A program made the position numbers and the translations under genes. Positions 1 through 8,033 of a stretch of 64,000 nucleotides of DNA are shown in pieces. The stretch lies in NCBI GenBank assembly GCA_903842065.1, contig CAIMKZ010000063.1, forward strand, positions 62,001 to 126,000, read 5' to 3'. Origin of the DNA: an uncultured Acidobacteriaceae bacterium. GTDB lineage: Bacteria; Acidobacteriota; Terriglobia; Terriglobales; Acidobacteriaceae. Position 1 is the first letter of the stretch, and each line of letters begins with the position of its first letter. The notes beneath the pieces are model-generated. The model did no database searches. It was not told the DNA's origin and saw only the letters and a program-made list of their open reading frames with translations.

Positions 1-834
1 GAGCGACATGCCGTAGAGGACCAGCGGAGCGGTGCGGAAGTCCGCAAGTTGGCTTCCTTGAGTGGGGCGGATCTGCGACTCCTTGCCTTTGCCTCTAAGG
101 AAAGCTGCGAGCTGTTCGGCGGCATTCGCGTCCAGCATCCGTACATAAACGCGCTGTTCTGCGTTGTAAAAGGGAACCGCTTTCGCGGTGGAACTGGAGG
201 CAACCGTGCCTGCCGTACCGCCTTGCGTAGAGTCCGCAGGGTTGTAGGGCGAGCCTACGCATAGCAGAGCCGGAGCGGGGTCTTTAACCACCGGTGCCCA
301 GAAGCGATCGATCTGCGAGGCCGGAAGCGCCAGGCGCAAAACGGCCACAACCGCCAGCGCAAGAACAATAACCGCTGCGGCTGCCGAGAGGACGCGGCGC
401 GGAATCCGGCGCGGCGGTTTTTCAGGTTCGGGTAGAACTGGGGTGGGCGGCTCTGGCTGCGCAGGCTCTGGGTGCCGGAACTCAGCAATATACGAACGGA
501 TCGGAAGCTCGATCCTGAGTTCCTCGGCATGTTCGGGGTGGGCGTAGTACTCGGCCAGCCGCTTGCGAACCTCGTTGGCTACTACCCGCACGGTCGAGTC
601 GTTGCTGGTGTCGTAGTCCGGGGCACGGCCGAAGACCATGATCCCGATGATCCGCTCTTTGAGCTCGTCGGTATGGCCGTTCAGGGTGCGATCGACGGCG
701 AACCGCAGCAGATTGCATGCGCGCTGGGAGTAGCGGAAGACAGGATGGGCCAGCAGACGTTCGCACTGAGCGCGGACCGCTTCACCCTCCGGGCGGGGGC
801 GGGTGGCGGCTCCGGTTAGCGGATCGAGAGTCAT
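1..834 (-). CDS. Membrane-anchored protein with acidobacterial winged-helix-like N-terminal domain (partial)
   Basis: The reading frame opens at an ATG (complement of 832-834) and stays open to the window edge, so the C-terminus is missing; about 278 codons are visible. Residues 20-125 read as a helical domain (stretches such as QCERLLAHPVFRYSQR and VRVVANEVRKRLAEYY) that I recognise as a widespread Acidobacteriota module. There it often precedes a transmembrane segment and TPR or other periplasmic parts. A basic stretch followed by one hydrophobic helix lies near residues 145-165. Residues after it are Ser/Thr-rich and presumably periplasmic. A DNA-binding role for the N-terminal domain is only inferred from its winged-helix-like look. 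No catalytic motif is visible. Confidence 0.7.
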   Translation of the reverse strand, partial: MTLDPLTGAATRPRPEGEAVRAQCERLLAHPVFRYSQRACNLLRFAVDRTLNGHTDELKERIIGIMVFGRAPDYDTSNDSTVRVVANEVRKRLAEYYAHPEHAEELRIELPIRSYIAEFRHPEPAQPEPPTPVLPEPEKPPRRIPRRVLSAAAAVIVLALAVVAVLRLALPASQIDRFWAPVVKDPAPALLCVGSPYNPADSTQGGTAGTVASSSTAKAVPFYNAEQRVYVRMLDANAAEQLAAFLRGKGKESQIRPTQGSQLADFRTAPLVLYGMSL

Positions 835-1271
835 CTCAGAACCAATCGTGCAGGTGGTTGGCATATGGCGTGGAACTGGAGTCGCAGGCGAAATCCCTCC
901 GCGAGAAACATGAGCCGGATGGAATCATCCATAGCCTCCCATAACATCCCGGCACAGCAAGACCCTATGTGCATGATTCATAGAACCTTTTTCAAATTTG
1001 CCATCGTACATAACCGTAACGAACTGGACTCGCGCTTTCTGTACGTATAAGCTTCGTGACGCAAAGAAAAAGGCGTATCGATCAACACACAGGCCGTGAA
1101 CCGCAATGTCGTCGCCTGACGCCGGTACTAAGTATATTTTACCTTTCCAAGGGACTTATAGCGCACAGCCGGCAGTTAGCGAGAGTGGTTTGTGTTTGCA
1201 CAAGTGTGCTGGAGTGGTGATTAGGCTTCATGCAGCAGGAATGGCGTCCGCAAACGCCTGAGGAGAAACCG
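835..1271. other. Divergent intergenic region upstream of the esterase cluster
   Basis: About 440 bases separate the leftward membrane protein from the rightward hydrolase cluster. Short open frames here have no credible ribosome binding site or protein-like composition. The part around 960-1080 and 1120-1145 is AT-richer than its surroundings and is the likely place for two divergent promoters. I cannot assign -35/-10 boxes with confidence. Confidence 0.4.
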
Positions 1272-3200
1272 ATGAGTAGTCTTGGCATCTCAACACTCCG
1301 GCCGGTGACCCCGGCGCTCACGCTTTTCCTCACGGCGATCATTTCCGGGCTTGTATGCACCGCAGGTTCGGCGCAGACGGCGAAGCCGGTCGCGAGTCAG
1401 CCTCCTCAAAACACAGCCCCCAAGGGGCTGGTGAACTTGGCGGGCGGGAACAAGTACTACACCTATCCCGGTTTCGAGCTTTGGGATGCTGCCGCTTGGA
1501 ACGGGCCCAAAGCCAAGGCCGCACCCATTGCAAACTGGATCACCGCCAACGAAATAGGCACCCATGCCGAGTACGTGGTTAAAGACAAGTACAAGGGCAT
1601 TACGAACTGGGTGGGCAACCCGGACTACAACTGGAAGACCGAGAGCATAACGGACACGGACGTTACCGCGCCGCTTGCGAAGATGGGCCTGCGCGTCGAT
1701 ATCCGCGAGGGCGGCGGTCTGGCCATCTATGTCGCCCCGGAAAAGGTTCTGTCCGACAAGACCCGCAAGGTACCGATGCTGCTGGTGCCGCATATCGTGG
1801 ACAAGATGGACGTCTTCTGGGCGATGAACACGCTGGTGCACTTCAGCAAGTACAACGAGCTGTGCGCGAAGCGGGGTGATTTCATCCTTGTTTATGTGGT
1901 GATGGAGAAGTCCGCGGCCGGGCGCAACTCGGCGCTGAACGGGACTGCCATTGAGACTGCATCGGATGTTTATCGCGGCGACTACAAGCGGCTGCTGCTC
2001 GACGTAAGCGTCTTTGCCGAGAATAACGCGAAGATCGCCGACGTTCCCGGCCTCGACTGGTCTGCCGACGACGGAGTGAAGCGCAATGCCGATGCCGAAA
2101 TCGAGCATGTGGGCACAATTCCGGTGCTGAATGTTACGGGCAAGTGGAACAGCAAGCCCGCGGGCGGCGGTATCGGGCGAGGGCGCGCGACCGCGTACTT
2201 CGATCCCCAGCGCATCGTCCACGGCAAGCTGGGCGAGCACTGGATGGAGGGCATCCGCTTTCTGCACGATCACGGCAAGGACTCAGACCCTGCCATCAAG
2301 GCCCACTTCGATCAGATGGGTATTGTTTTCAGCGAGCACCACACGCAGGGCGAGCGCTGGCTCCTGTTTTCTCCGCGGCAGGCTGTAGAGGAGAACAAGA
2401 AGCTGCCGCTGGTGCTGATCCTCTCAGAGGTCTACGACTTCAACGAGTACTCGATCTCCAGCTCCTACGCGTCGCTCCTCGATTACTTCAAGCTGGCGGC
2501 CGAGGGCGACATCAATATTATGGTCTTCGCTCTTGAGTCACCCGAGACGATGGACCTGGCCTACGACATCGTCAAAGAGGCCGAGAAAAGCAACCCCATC
2601 GATCCCAGCCGTATTTATGTCACGGGACACAGCCACAACGGGCACCTCACCCGCGAATTCGCCTACCGCCATCCGGACATGGTGGCCGCCGCCGCACCGC
2701 TCGGCAACTCGTCGGGGCTGGCAGCTCCGGCTTACAGTCATGAGGCAGTGGTGGCCGACGATGAGCGCATCGCCGCTTGGAGCAAGATCGACATGCCCAT
2801 CGTCACCATCGGCGCGGCCAGCGAGGAGCTGAGCCCGCACACCTTGCCCTCGTCGATCCTCAACGACTACGACCTGTTCATCGAGGCCTGGCAGCGCCGC
2901 CTCACTGCATCGCGCGTGCCCATGCCAAGCCGCGAGCAGATCGTGGCCGCGGAGCAGAGCGACGACTATGTGACTCGGCTCTACGGCCTACCCAACGATG
3001 GCAGTTCGCTCCAGGTGATCGACGGCGTGCCGCATTACATCATCGACGTGAAGAATGTTGATGGCAAAAAGCATCTGCGCTTCGTCGCCGTCGATAACAT
3101 GATTCACACACCCGAGCCCACCATGCCTATGCTCGGTTGGACCTTCATGCGCCGATTCGCCCGCGATCAGCAGACCGGCAAGGTGATTGAGCTTTACTAA
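1272..3200 (+). CDS. Exported alpha/beta hydrolase (PHB-depolymerase/feruloyl-esterase-like)
   Basis: A 642-residue protein that starts at the ATG preceded by GAGGAG (1260-1265). An in-frame ATG 42 bases upstream lacks a good ribosome binding site. Residues 1-36 form a Sec signal peptide ending near GSAQ. The C-terminal half has alpha/beta-hydrolase character: a strand, then YVTGHSHNGHLTREF around residues 451-465 with the presumed nucleophile Ser454, and a likely catalytic His in the tail. The nucleophile elbow reads GHSHN rather than GxSxG, so the Gly two residues after Ser is Asn. It leads a co-oriented set of exported proteins with 26 bases to the next gene, suggesting an operon. Substrate unknown; an ester or polyester bond is the family-based guess. 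Confidence 0.75.
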   Translation: MSSLGISTLRPVTPALTLFLTAIISGLVCTAGSAQTAKPVASQPPQNTAPKGLVNLAGGNKYYTYPGFELWDAAAWNGPKAKAAPIANWITANEIGTHAEYVVKDKYKGITNWVGNPDYNWKTESITDTDVTAPLAKMGLRVDIREGGGLAIYVAPEKVLSDKTRKVPMLLVPHIVDKMDVFWAMNTLVHFSKYNELCAKRGDFILVYVVMEKSAAGRNSALNGTAIETASDVYRGDYKRLLLDVSVFAENNAKIADVPGLDWSADDGVKRNADAEIEHVGTIPVLNVTGKWNSKPAGGGIGRGRATAYFDPQRIVHGKLGEHWMEGIRFLHDHGKDSDPAIKAHFDQMGIVFSEHHTQGERWLLFSPRQAVEENKKLPLVLILSEVYDFNEYSISSSYASLLDYFKLAAEGDINIMVFALESPETMDLAYDIVKEAEKSNPIDPSRIYVTGHSHNGHLTREFAYRHPDMVAAAAPLGNSSGLAAPAYSHEAVVADDERIAAWSKIDMPIVTIGAASEELSPHTLPSSILNDYDLFIEAWQRRLTASRVPMPSREQIVAAEQSDDYVTRLYGLPNDGSSLQVIDGVPHYIIDVKNVDGKKHLRFVAVDNMIHTPEPTMPMLGWTFMRRFARDQQTGKVIELY

Positions 3201-3226
3201 CAGCAACAGGAGAGGAACGGGAACTC

Positions 3227-3997
3227 ATGAGCAGGTCAGTTGCTTCTTTCGTATTACGTTCCGTCGCGGTTGCGGCGTTTACCTTGCTGCAGACGGCAGG
3301 CGCGCAGAACGCGCCCGCTGCCGGCGGCTCACAGAATGCTGCTGCCCCGGCGGGCGCTCAGGGCGCAATGTATGAGACGCCGGGGGAATCGGCGACGATT
3401 GAGTCTCGCCGCATCGGCGCCGCAATCGTCGCAGCCGGGTTCCCGGCACCGCATATGGTGGTGCAGGTGGGCGCCTCAACAGGCGCGATGCTTGAGACCT
3501 TCATGGAGGGACTGCCCACAGCGCACGGAGTCTGGATCGAGGCGATCACTTCGGAACACAACCTGCCATCCGCCAAGCTGCGGCTGGGCAAGTTCGGCGA
3601 CCGGGTGGAGTTTCAGTTCAGCTGCGCGCGGCGCGATCTGAGCAGCGGGTGTGTGCTTCCTAAAGGCACCGACGTGATTCTGATGGACTGGCTGTCGATT
3701 CAACAGAATATCGACGGAATGGCAAGGGTTTACAAAGCGGGAGCGGACAGTCTGCCTTCAGGGGGCTGGATTGTGAACCTGGACCACGTGACCTTCAGCG
3801 ACGGCACGTTTGGACCGCTGATGCAGATGGCATCGAAGGGCTTTCGTCCTCCGCAGGAAGGCCCGCCGATTCACTATCCGCAGTTCCAGGTGCCTACGGC
3901 AGACCAGCAACTGGCGGCGCTGCGCGCTGCCGGCTTCGATGCGCAGGTGGTATGGCAGTCGTTCAGCACGGTATTGATCATGGGCCGCAAGAAATAG
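3227..3997 (+). CDS. Exported methyltransferase-fold protein, copy 1
   Basis: A 256-residue protein with RBS AGGAGAGG upstream. It starts with a clear signal peptide (hydrophobic core, cleavage near AGAQ, residue 27) and a low-complexity Ala/Gly linker. Residues 65-250 look like a class I SAM-methyltransferase fold. VVQVGASTGAMLE occupies the motif I position, an acidic residue follows the second strand (WIEA), ILMDWLS occupies the motif IV position and a GGWIVNLDH strand follows. Methyltransferases are normally cytosolic because SAM is not known in the periplasm, so the signal peptide is odd. A paralogue lies at 7271-8005. It may bind another ligand or be a pseudo-enzyme. The gene ends 9 bases before the next CDS. 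Confidence 0.7.
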   Translation: MSRSVASFVLRSVAVAAFTLLQTAGAQNAPAAGGSQNAAAPAGAQGAMYETPGESATIESRRIGAAIVAAGFPAPHMVVQVGASTGAMLETFMEGLPTAHGVWIEAITSEHNLPSAKLRLGKFGDRVEFQFSCARRDLSSGCVLPKGTDVILMDWLSIQQNIDGMARVYKAGADSLPSGGWIVNLDHVTFSDGTFGPLMQMASKGFRPPQEGPPIHYPQFQVPTADQQLAALRAAGFDAQVVWQSFSTVLIMGRKK

Positions 3998-4006
3998 GAG
4001 AGGCAG

Positions 4007-5515
4007 ATGCACAGCGAATATGGCTTGAGAAAGAACGCTCGCGGCGCATGGCTTACGCTGGCCCTGGCTTTCGCCTTCATCATGGCGGCAGCAAACGTAC
4101 CGCTAGCTGCGCAAACACCCGTCAAAGACACGATCAAGATCGATCAGGGAACCCTCTTGGGCACGACCATCGGCAGTGCCGGCAAAGAGGTTCACGTCTA
4201 TCGCGGCATTCCCTACGCGGCACCGCCGATCGGCGAGTTGCGCTGGCGTCCGCCGATACAGCATGCGCCGTGGCAGGGAGTGAGGCAGGCCACCGAGTAC
4301 GGGCCTGCCTGCGCGCAGTACTACAAACCGGATCTTGCCAAGGTGGATGCGGCGAAAATCAACGAGAACTGCCTGTATCTGAACGTGAACACGGCGGCCA
4401 AGACCACGGGCGACAAACTCCCGGTGATGGTGTGGCTGCACGGGGGCGGTCTGGACACCGGAAGCGCGAATACCGAGGTTGCCAACTCGCCGAATCTTCC
4501 GCTGCATGGCGTGGTGGTGGTGACGGTGAATCACCGGCTTGGCGCCTTCTCGCTCTTCGCCAATGCGGGGCTCTCGGTCGAGTCGCCCACGGGCGCGTCG
4601 GGCAACTACGGGATGCAGGATCTGATCGCGGCCCTGCAGTGGGTTCAGTGGAATATCACCGCCTTTGGAGGAGATCCGGCGCGCGTGACGATCTTCGGAG
4701 AAGGCGGTGGAGGCCAGAAGGTTCTCTGGTTGCTGGCTAGCCCTCTGGCCAAGGGGCTGTTTCAGCGCGCGATTCTTGAATCCGGTACCAGCCGCAACTA
4801 CGTCGCCACTCAAACGCTGACGGAGAACAACACGAAGATCGACACGGAGTGGGAGGCGTACAACGTCAGCAATCGCTTCGTCGATCGCCTTGGGGCGAGG
4901 ACCGTGGCGCAGATGCGCGCAAAGACCTGGCAGCAGATTGTGGATGCGATGCCCGCGCCTCCGGTCGGGACTGAGAAGATTCCGGTTAAAGACGACCGGA
5001 TGCATCCCGCCATCGATGCCTGGTCGCTGACCGATCACCCGGTGAATATTCTCGATGAGGCGATTGGCAGCGATGTGCCGGTGCTGGTTGGCGGAGATGC
5101 GGACGAGAACACCATGTTTGTCGGTTACACGGCCGACTGGCTGCCGGCGCTCTCGCACCGCAAGAGCAACCTCTACGTCTACCAGTTCACGCATGTACCG
5201 ACGAACTGGAAGAAGGCGGGCCTGGTTGCGCCGCACGGCATGGAGGTCCGCTATCAGTTCGGCGAACTGGGCGGCAAGTGGAACGCTCCGGCGGGAATGC
5301 CAGCCGATCCGGGCCTGAACAAGGACGATCAGACGGTTGCAGAAGACACCATGCAGATGTGGGTAAACTTTGCAACTACCGGCAATCCGAGCGTTACAGG
5401 CCTTATCGATTGGCCCGCCTTCAAGTTGGTTGCGGGACAGGATAAGTACGTCGTGATCGATACCAAGCCCGAGGTACGTTCGGGCTTCCTGGAATCATTC
5501 AAGCCGGGCAAATAA
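4007..5515 (+). CDS. Exported type-B carboxylesterase paralogue lacking the catalytic serine
   Basis: A 502-residue protein with RBS AGGAGAGG, 9 bases after the previous gene. Signal peptide residues 1-35 end near LAAQ. The carboxylesterase/cholinesterase fold is obvious: RGIPYAAPPIGELRW, ENCLYLNV, MVWLHGGG (oxyanion hole) and the FGGDPARVTIFGE strand. At the nucleophile elbow the sequence is GEGGGG, with Gly233 (codon 4703-4705) where the family has Ser in GESAGG. The other triad members are kept: Glu367 in GGDADEN and His410 in VAPHGMEVRYQF. Length is normal. The classical serine mechanism should therefore be impossible. Either it binds substrate without hydrolysis or it works with the neighbouring paralogue, which has the opposite defects. 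Confidence 0.88.
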   Translation: MHSEYGLRKNARGAWLTLALAFAFIMAAANVPLAAQTPVKDTIKIDQGTLLGTTIGSAGKEVHVYRGIPYAAPPIGELRWRPPIQHAPWQGVRQATEYGPACAQYYKPDLAKVDAAKINENCLYLNVNTAAKTTGDKLPVMVWLHGGGLDTGSANTEVANSPNLPLHGVVVVTVNHRLGAFSLFANAGLSVESPTGASGNYGMQDLIAALQWVQWNITAFGGDPARVTIFGEGGGGQKVLWLLASPLAKGLFQRAILESGTSRNYVATQTLTENNTKIDTEWEAYNVSNRFVDRLGARTVAQMRAKTWQQIVDAMPAPPVGTEKIPVKDDRMHPAIDAWSLTDHPVNILDEAIGSDVPVLVGGDADENTMFVGYTADWLPALSHRKSNLYVYQFTHVPTNWKKAGLVAPHGMEVRYQFGELGGKWNAPAGMPADPGLNKDDQTVAEDTMQMWVNFATTGNPSVTGLIDWPAFKLVAGQDKYVVIDTKPEVRSGFLESFKPGK

Positions 5516-5570
5516 CGGAGGAGCCCCGGCAGAGTTTATTACGAACCAATTCGAGAAAGGACTGGTCAAT

Positions 5571-7190
5571 ATGATCAGGATTCTTCGTTCCAAGATGGTT
5601 GTTGCGATGATGATTGCCGCCAGCGCGATAGCGGTACATGCACAGGGCTTTCCGCAGGTAGTGAAAACCGACAAGGGCGTGGTGAGCGGCATTCCGGGTT
5701 CGAATCCCGCCATTATGACCTTCAAGGGCATACCCTTTGCCGCGCCTCCGGTGGGCGATATGCGCTGGAAGCCGCCAGTGGCAGCAGCCAAGTGGGATGG
5801 CGTGCTCAAGGCCGATCACTACGGCAACACCTGCATGCAGCGCACCCGTAACGCCGCCAATCAGAATCCTCCCATCAGCGAGGATTGCCTCTATCTGAAC
5901 GTATGGACGCCCGCCAAGAGCGCCAATGAGAAGCTGCCGGTCATGGTTTGGATATATGGCGGCGGATTCTCTGGCGGCTCGGCGTCGAACCCGTCGTTCG
6001 ATGGCGAAGGCCTGGCTGCAAAGGGCGTAGTCCGTGTCTCGATGAACTATCGCCTGGGCATCCTCGGATTTTTGGCGCATCCCGAGCTCGACAAGGAATC
6101 GCCGAACCACACTTCAGGCAACTACGGCTTGATGGATCAGATCGCCGCGCTCCAATGGGTGCAGCGCAACATCGCGGCCTTCGGCGGCGACCCGGCAAAG
6201 GTCATGATCTTCGGACAATCGGCAGGCGGAGGCTCGGTTCACTTCCTTTCGGTTTCGCTGCTGGCCAAGGGACTGTTCCGCGCCGGAGTCTCTGAGAACG
6301 GCCTGCTCTATCAGTGGGACCCGTATCTCATCGAGCGCAACCCTTCGGCCTACAAGCTGATCAAGCCGGCCGAGGAGGAGAACATTGCGTATCTGAAGAA
6401 GGCGGGCATCGAGTCGATGGCGCAGTTGAAGAAGATGTCCGCGGCCGAGATCAATGCTCTGCCGGCGCCGCCGTTCCCGCCCGCGTTCTTCAGCCCCATC
6501 ATCGACGGATGGGTTCTGCCCCTGGACTTTGACGAAGTCTATGCCAAGGGCAAGCAGAACGATGTAACCATGATCGCCGGCTGGACAAACAGCTACTATC
6601 CCGGCTTCAAGATCACCGTGGCCGAGTATGAGAAGTGGGCCAACGCCCGCTTTGGCAAGCTGGCCGGCGAGTTCCTCAAGCTCTATCCGGCGAAAAACGA
6701 TCAGGAAGCCTGGGAGATGACCGAGCTTTCGGCGCAGGACTCCTACCGCATCTCGGCGTATCTCTGGGCGACAACCCGGCAGAAGGCACAGCCCAAGAGC
6801 AGCACCAACAAGTTCTGGGTCTACACCTACAATCACCCCGAGCCACCTGACGCGCAGCATCGCGGCGCGGCCGCCGGCGTGGAAATTCCCTACGTGAACA
6901 ACAGCCTCTCGAAGCTGCCCGAGCGGCCGTTCGTAAAGCTGGACTTCGATATCGCCGACCAGATGTCGACCTACTGGGCCAACTATGCCAAGACCCTCGA
7001 CCCCAACGGCAAGGGCCTGGCTGTGTGGCCGTCGGTCGATCCGAACAGCCACACCACGATGCAACTGGGCGAGGACATGAAGGTCGTCCCGCTGTCCACA
7101 GAACCGCGCTTCCAGTTCTTCAAGAAGTTTCTTGAGAGCCATCCGCCGATCTGCCACTTCGCAGAGGATTGCAGCATCAACATGCAATAG
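5571..7190 (+). CDS. Exported type-B carboxylesterase paralogue lacking catalytic His and acid
   Basis: A 539-residue protein with a signal peptide (residues 1-25, AVHAQ). RBS GAAAGGA lies before the ATG. It carries the family blocks FKGIPFAAPPVGDMRW, EDCLYLNVW, MVWIYGGGFSGG and IFGQSAGGGS, so the nucleophile Ser217 is intact. The acidic residue normally in a G(x)3DEG segment is absent: the equivalent stretch reads IAGWTNSYYPGF. The catalytic-His block, normally GAxHGxE-IPYV, reads GAAAGVEIPYV, with Ala435 where His is expected. A His five residues earlier (His430) might substitute. Cysteines near the C-terminus (ICHFAEDC) could form a disulfide. It follows the serine-less paralogue by 55 bases. 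Confidence 0.88.
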   Translation: MIRILRSKMVVAMMIAASAIAVHAQGFPQVVKTDKGVVSGIPGSNPAIMTFKGIPFAAPPVGDMRWKPPVAAAKWDGVLKADHYGNTCMQRTRNAANQNPPISEDCLYLNVWTPAKSANEKLPVMVWIYGGGFSGGSASNPSFDGEGLAAKGVVRVSMNYRLGILGFLAHPELDKESPNHTSGNYGLMDQIAALQWVQRNIAAFGGDPAKVMIFGQSAGGGSVHFLSVSLLAKGLFRAGVSENGLLYQWDPYLIERNPSAYKLIKPAEEENIAYLKKAGIESMAQLKKMSAAEINALPAPPFPPAFFSPIIDGWVLPLDFDEVYAKGKQNDVTMIAGWTNSYYPGFKITVAEYEKWANARFGKLAGEFLKLYPAKNDQEAWEMTELSAQDSYRISAYLWATTRQKAQPKSSTNKFWVYTYNHPEPPDAQHRGAAAGVEIPYVNNSLSKLPERPFVKLDFDIADQMSTYWANYAKTLDPNGKGLAVWPSVDPNSHTTMQLGEDMKVVPLSTEPRFQFFKKFLESHPPICHFAEDCSINMQ

Positions 7191-7217
7191 TTAGTTCGAG
7201 TGCGAAGTAAGTTGGAA

Positions 7218-7250
7218 TATACGGGCCTGCCTGATGGGCAGGCCCGTATA
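7218..7250 (+). terminator. Perfect 14-bp hairpin between esterase and methyltransferase-like gene
   Basis: TATACGGGCCTGCC pairs perfectly with GGCAGGCCCGTATA around a 5-base loop. It lies 28 bases after the esterase stop and 20 bases before the next start. No U-tract follows on the plus strand, so it may act as an mRNA stabiliser or partial terminator inside the operon. Confidence 0.55.
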
Positions 7251-7270
7251 TAGCTACGGAGATTCATAAG

Positions 7271-8005
7271 ATGCGATCCACCGCAAACATACTCGTGAAC
7301 GCGTCGATGATCCTGGTCGCAGTTTGCGGCGTCTTCACACACACCGGATATGCCGCCGCACAGGCTGCTCCAGCCGCCGTCGGGAAAGGTGAAGTGTCGC
7401 TGCTTGAGCCGCGCCGGACCGCTGCCGCGATTGTTGCCGCTGCGCTGCCCTCGCCCAAGCGCATCGTAAACATTGGCGCGCGACAAGGCGAGTTCCTTGA
7501 GATATTTCTCGACCAATTTCCCAACACGCCGGGGCAGTGGACCGAACCCGAGGAGAGCATCGACAACCACAATATCGATATTGCCAAAGCCAGGCTGGCC
7601 CGCTTCGGCAATCGCGTCAGCTACGTCATCGGCGGATACGGGCGCGATATCGCCGACGGCTGCGTGCCCCGCGACGCCGATGTAATCATCACAGACTGGA
7701 TGTCGATCAATCAGAGCCTCGACGGCATGTACAAGATCTACAAACTCGCGGCTGCGCAACTGCCTCACGGAGGCTGGCTGGTGAATCTCGATCATGTCGG
7801 CTTCGGCGGAAAAGAGTGGGACAATCGCCTCGATGCTGCATCGAAAGGATTCCGCCCGGAGCTTGAAGGACCACCGACCAAGTTCTCTACAATCCGCCTG
7901 GCGACTATAGACGAACAGCTTGGCGCAATGCGCGCCGCGGGACTCGATGCAAAGGTTGTGTGGCAGTCCTTCAACCTGGTGCTGTTCATGGCCCGCAAAC
8001 CGTAG
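7271..8005 (+). CDS. Exported methyltransferase-fold protein, copy 2
   Basis: A 244-residue paralogue of the protein at 3227-3997, with RBS ACGGAG 8 bases upstream. The signal peptide spans about residues 1-33 (YAAAQ). Shared blocks include RRTAAAIVAA, the motif I-like IVNIGARQGEFLEIFL, ARLARFGNRVSYV, VIITDWMSINQSLDGMYKIYK, GGWLVNLDHVGF and the final AAGLDAKVVWQSFNLVLFMARK. Motif I is more eroded here (GARQG) than in copy 1, which makes canonical SAM binding doubtful. The two copies bracket the pair of esterase paralogues, so the block may have arisen by duplication of a two-gene unit. Function unknown. Confidence 0.7.
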   Translation: MRSTANILVNASMILVAVCGVFTHTGYAAAQAAPAAVGKGEVSLLEPRRTAAAIVAAALPSPKRIVNIGARQGEFLEIFLDQFPNTPGQWTEPEESIDNHNIDIAKARLARFGNRVSYVIGGYGRDIADGCVPRDADVIITDWMSINQSLDGMYKIYKLAAAQLPHGGWLVNLDHVGFGGKEWDNRLDAASKGFRPELEGPPTKFSTIRLATIDEQLGAMRAAGLDAKVVWQSFNLVLFMARKP

Positions 8006-8033
8006 ACTTCGACTTGGGGAGGAAGCACAGGCC

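Noticed and set aside
4103..5236. Minus-strand frame of 377 codons
   Set aside because: Lies entirely within the serine-less carboxylesterase gene; His/Arg-rich composition typical of antisense frames.
5571..7190. Second carboxylesterase as a pseudogene
   Set aside because: The frame is full length with intact signal peptide, RBS and nucleophile. The active-site changes are point substitutions, not decay.
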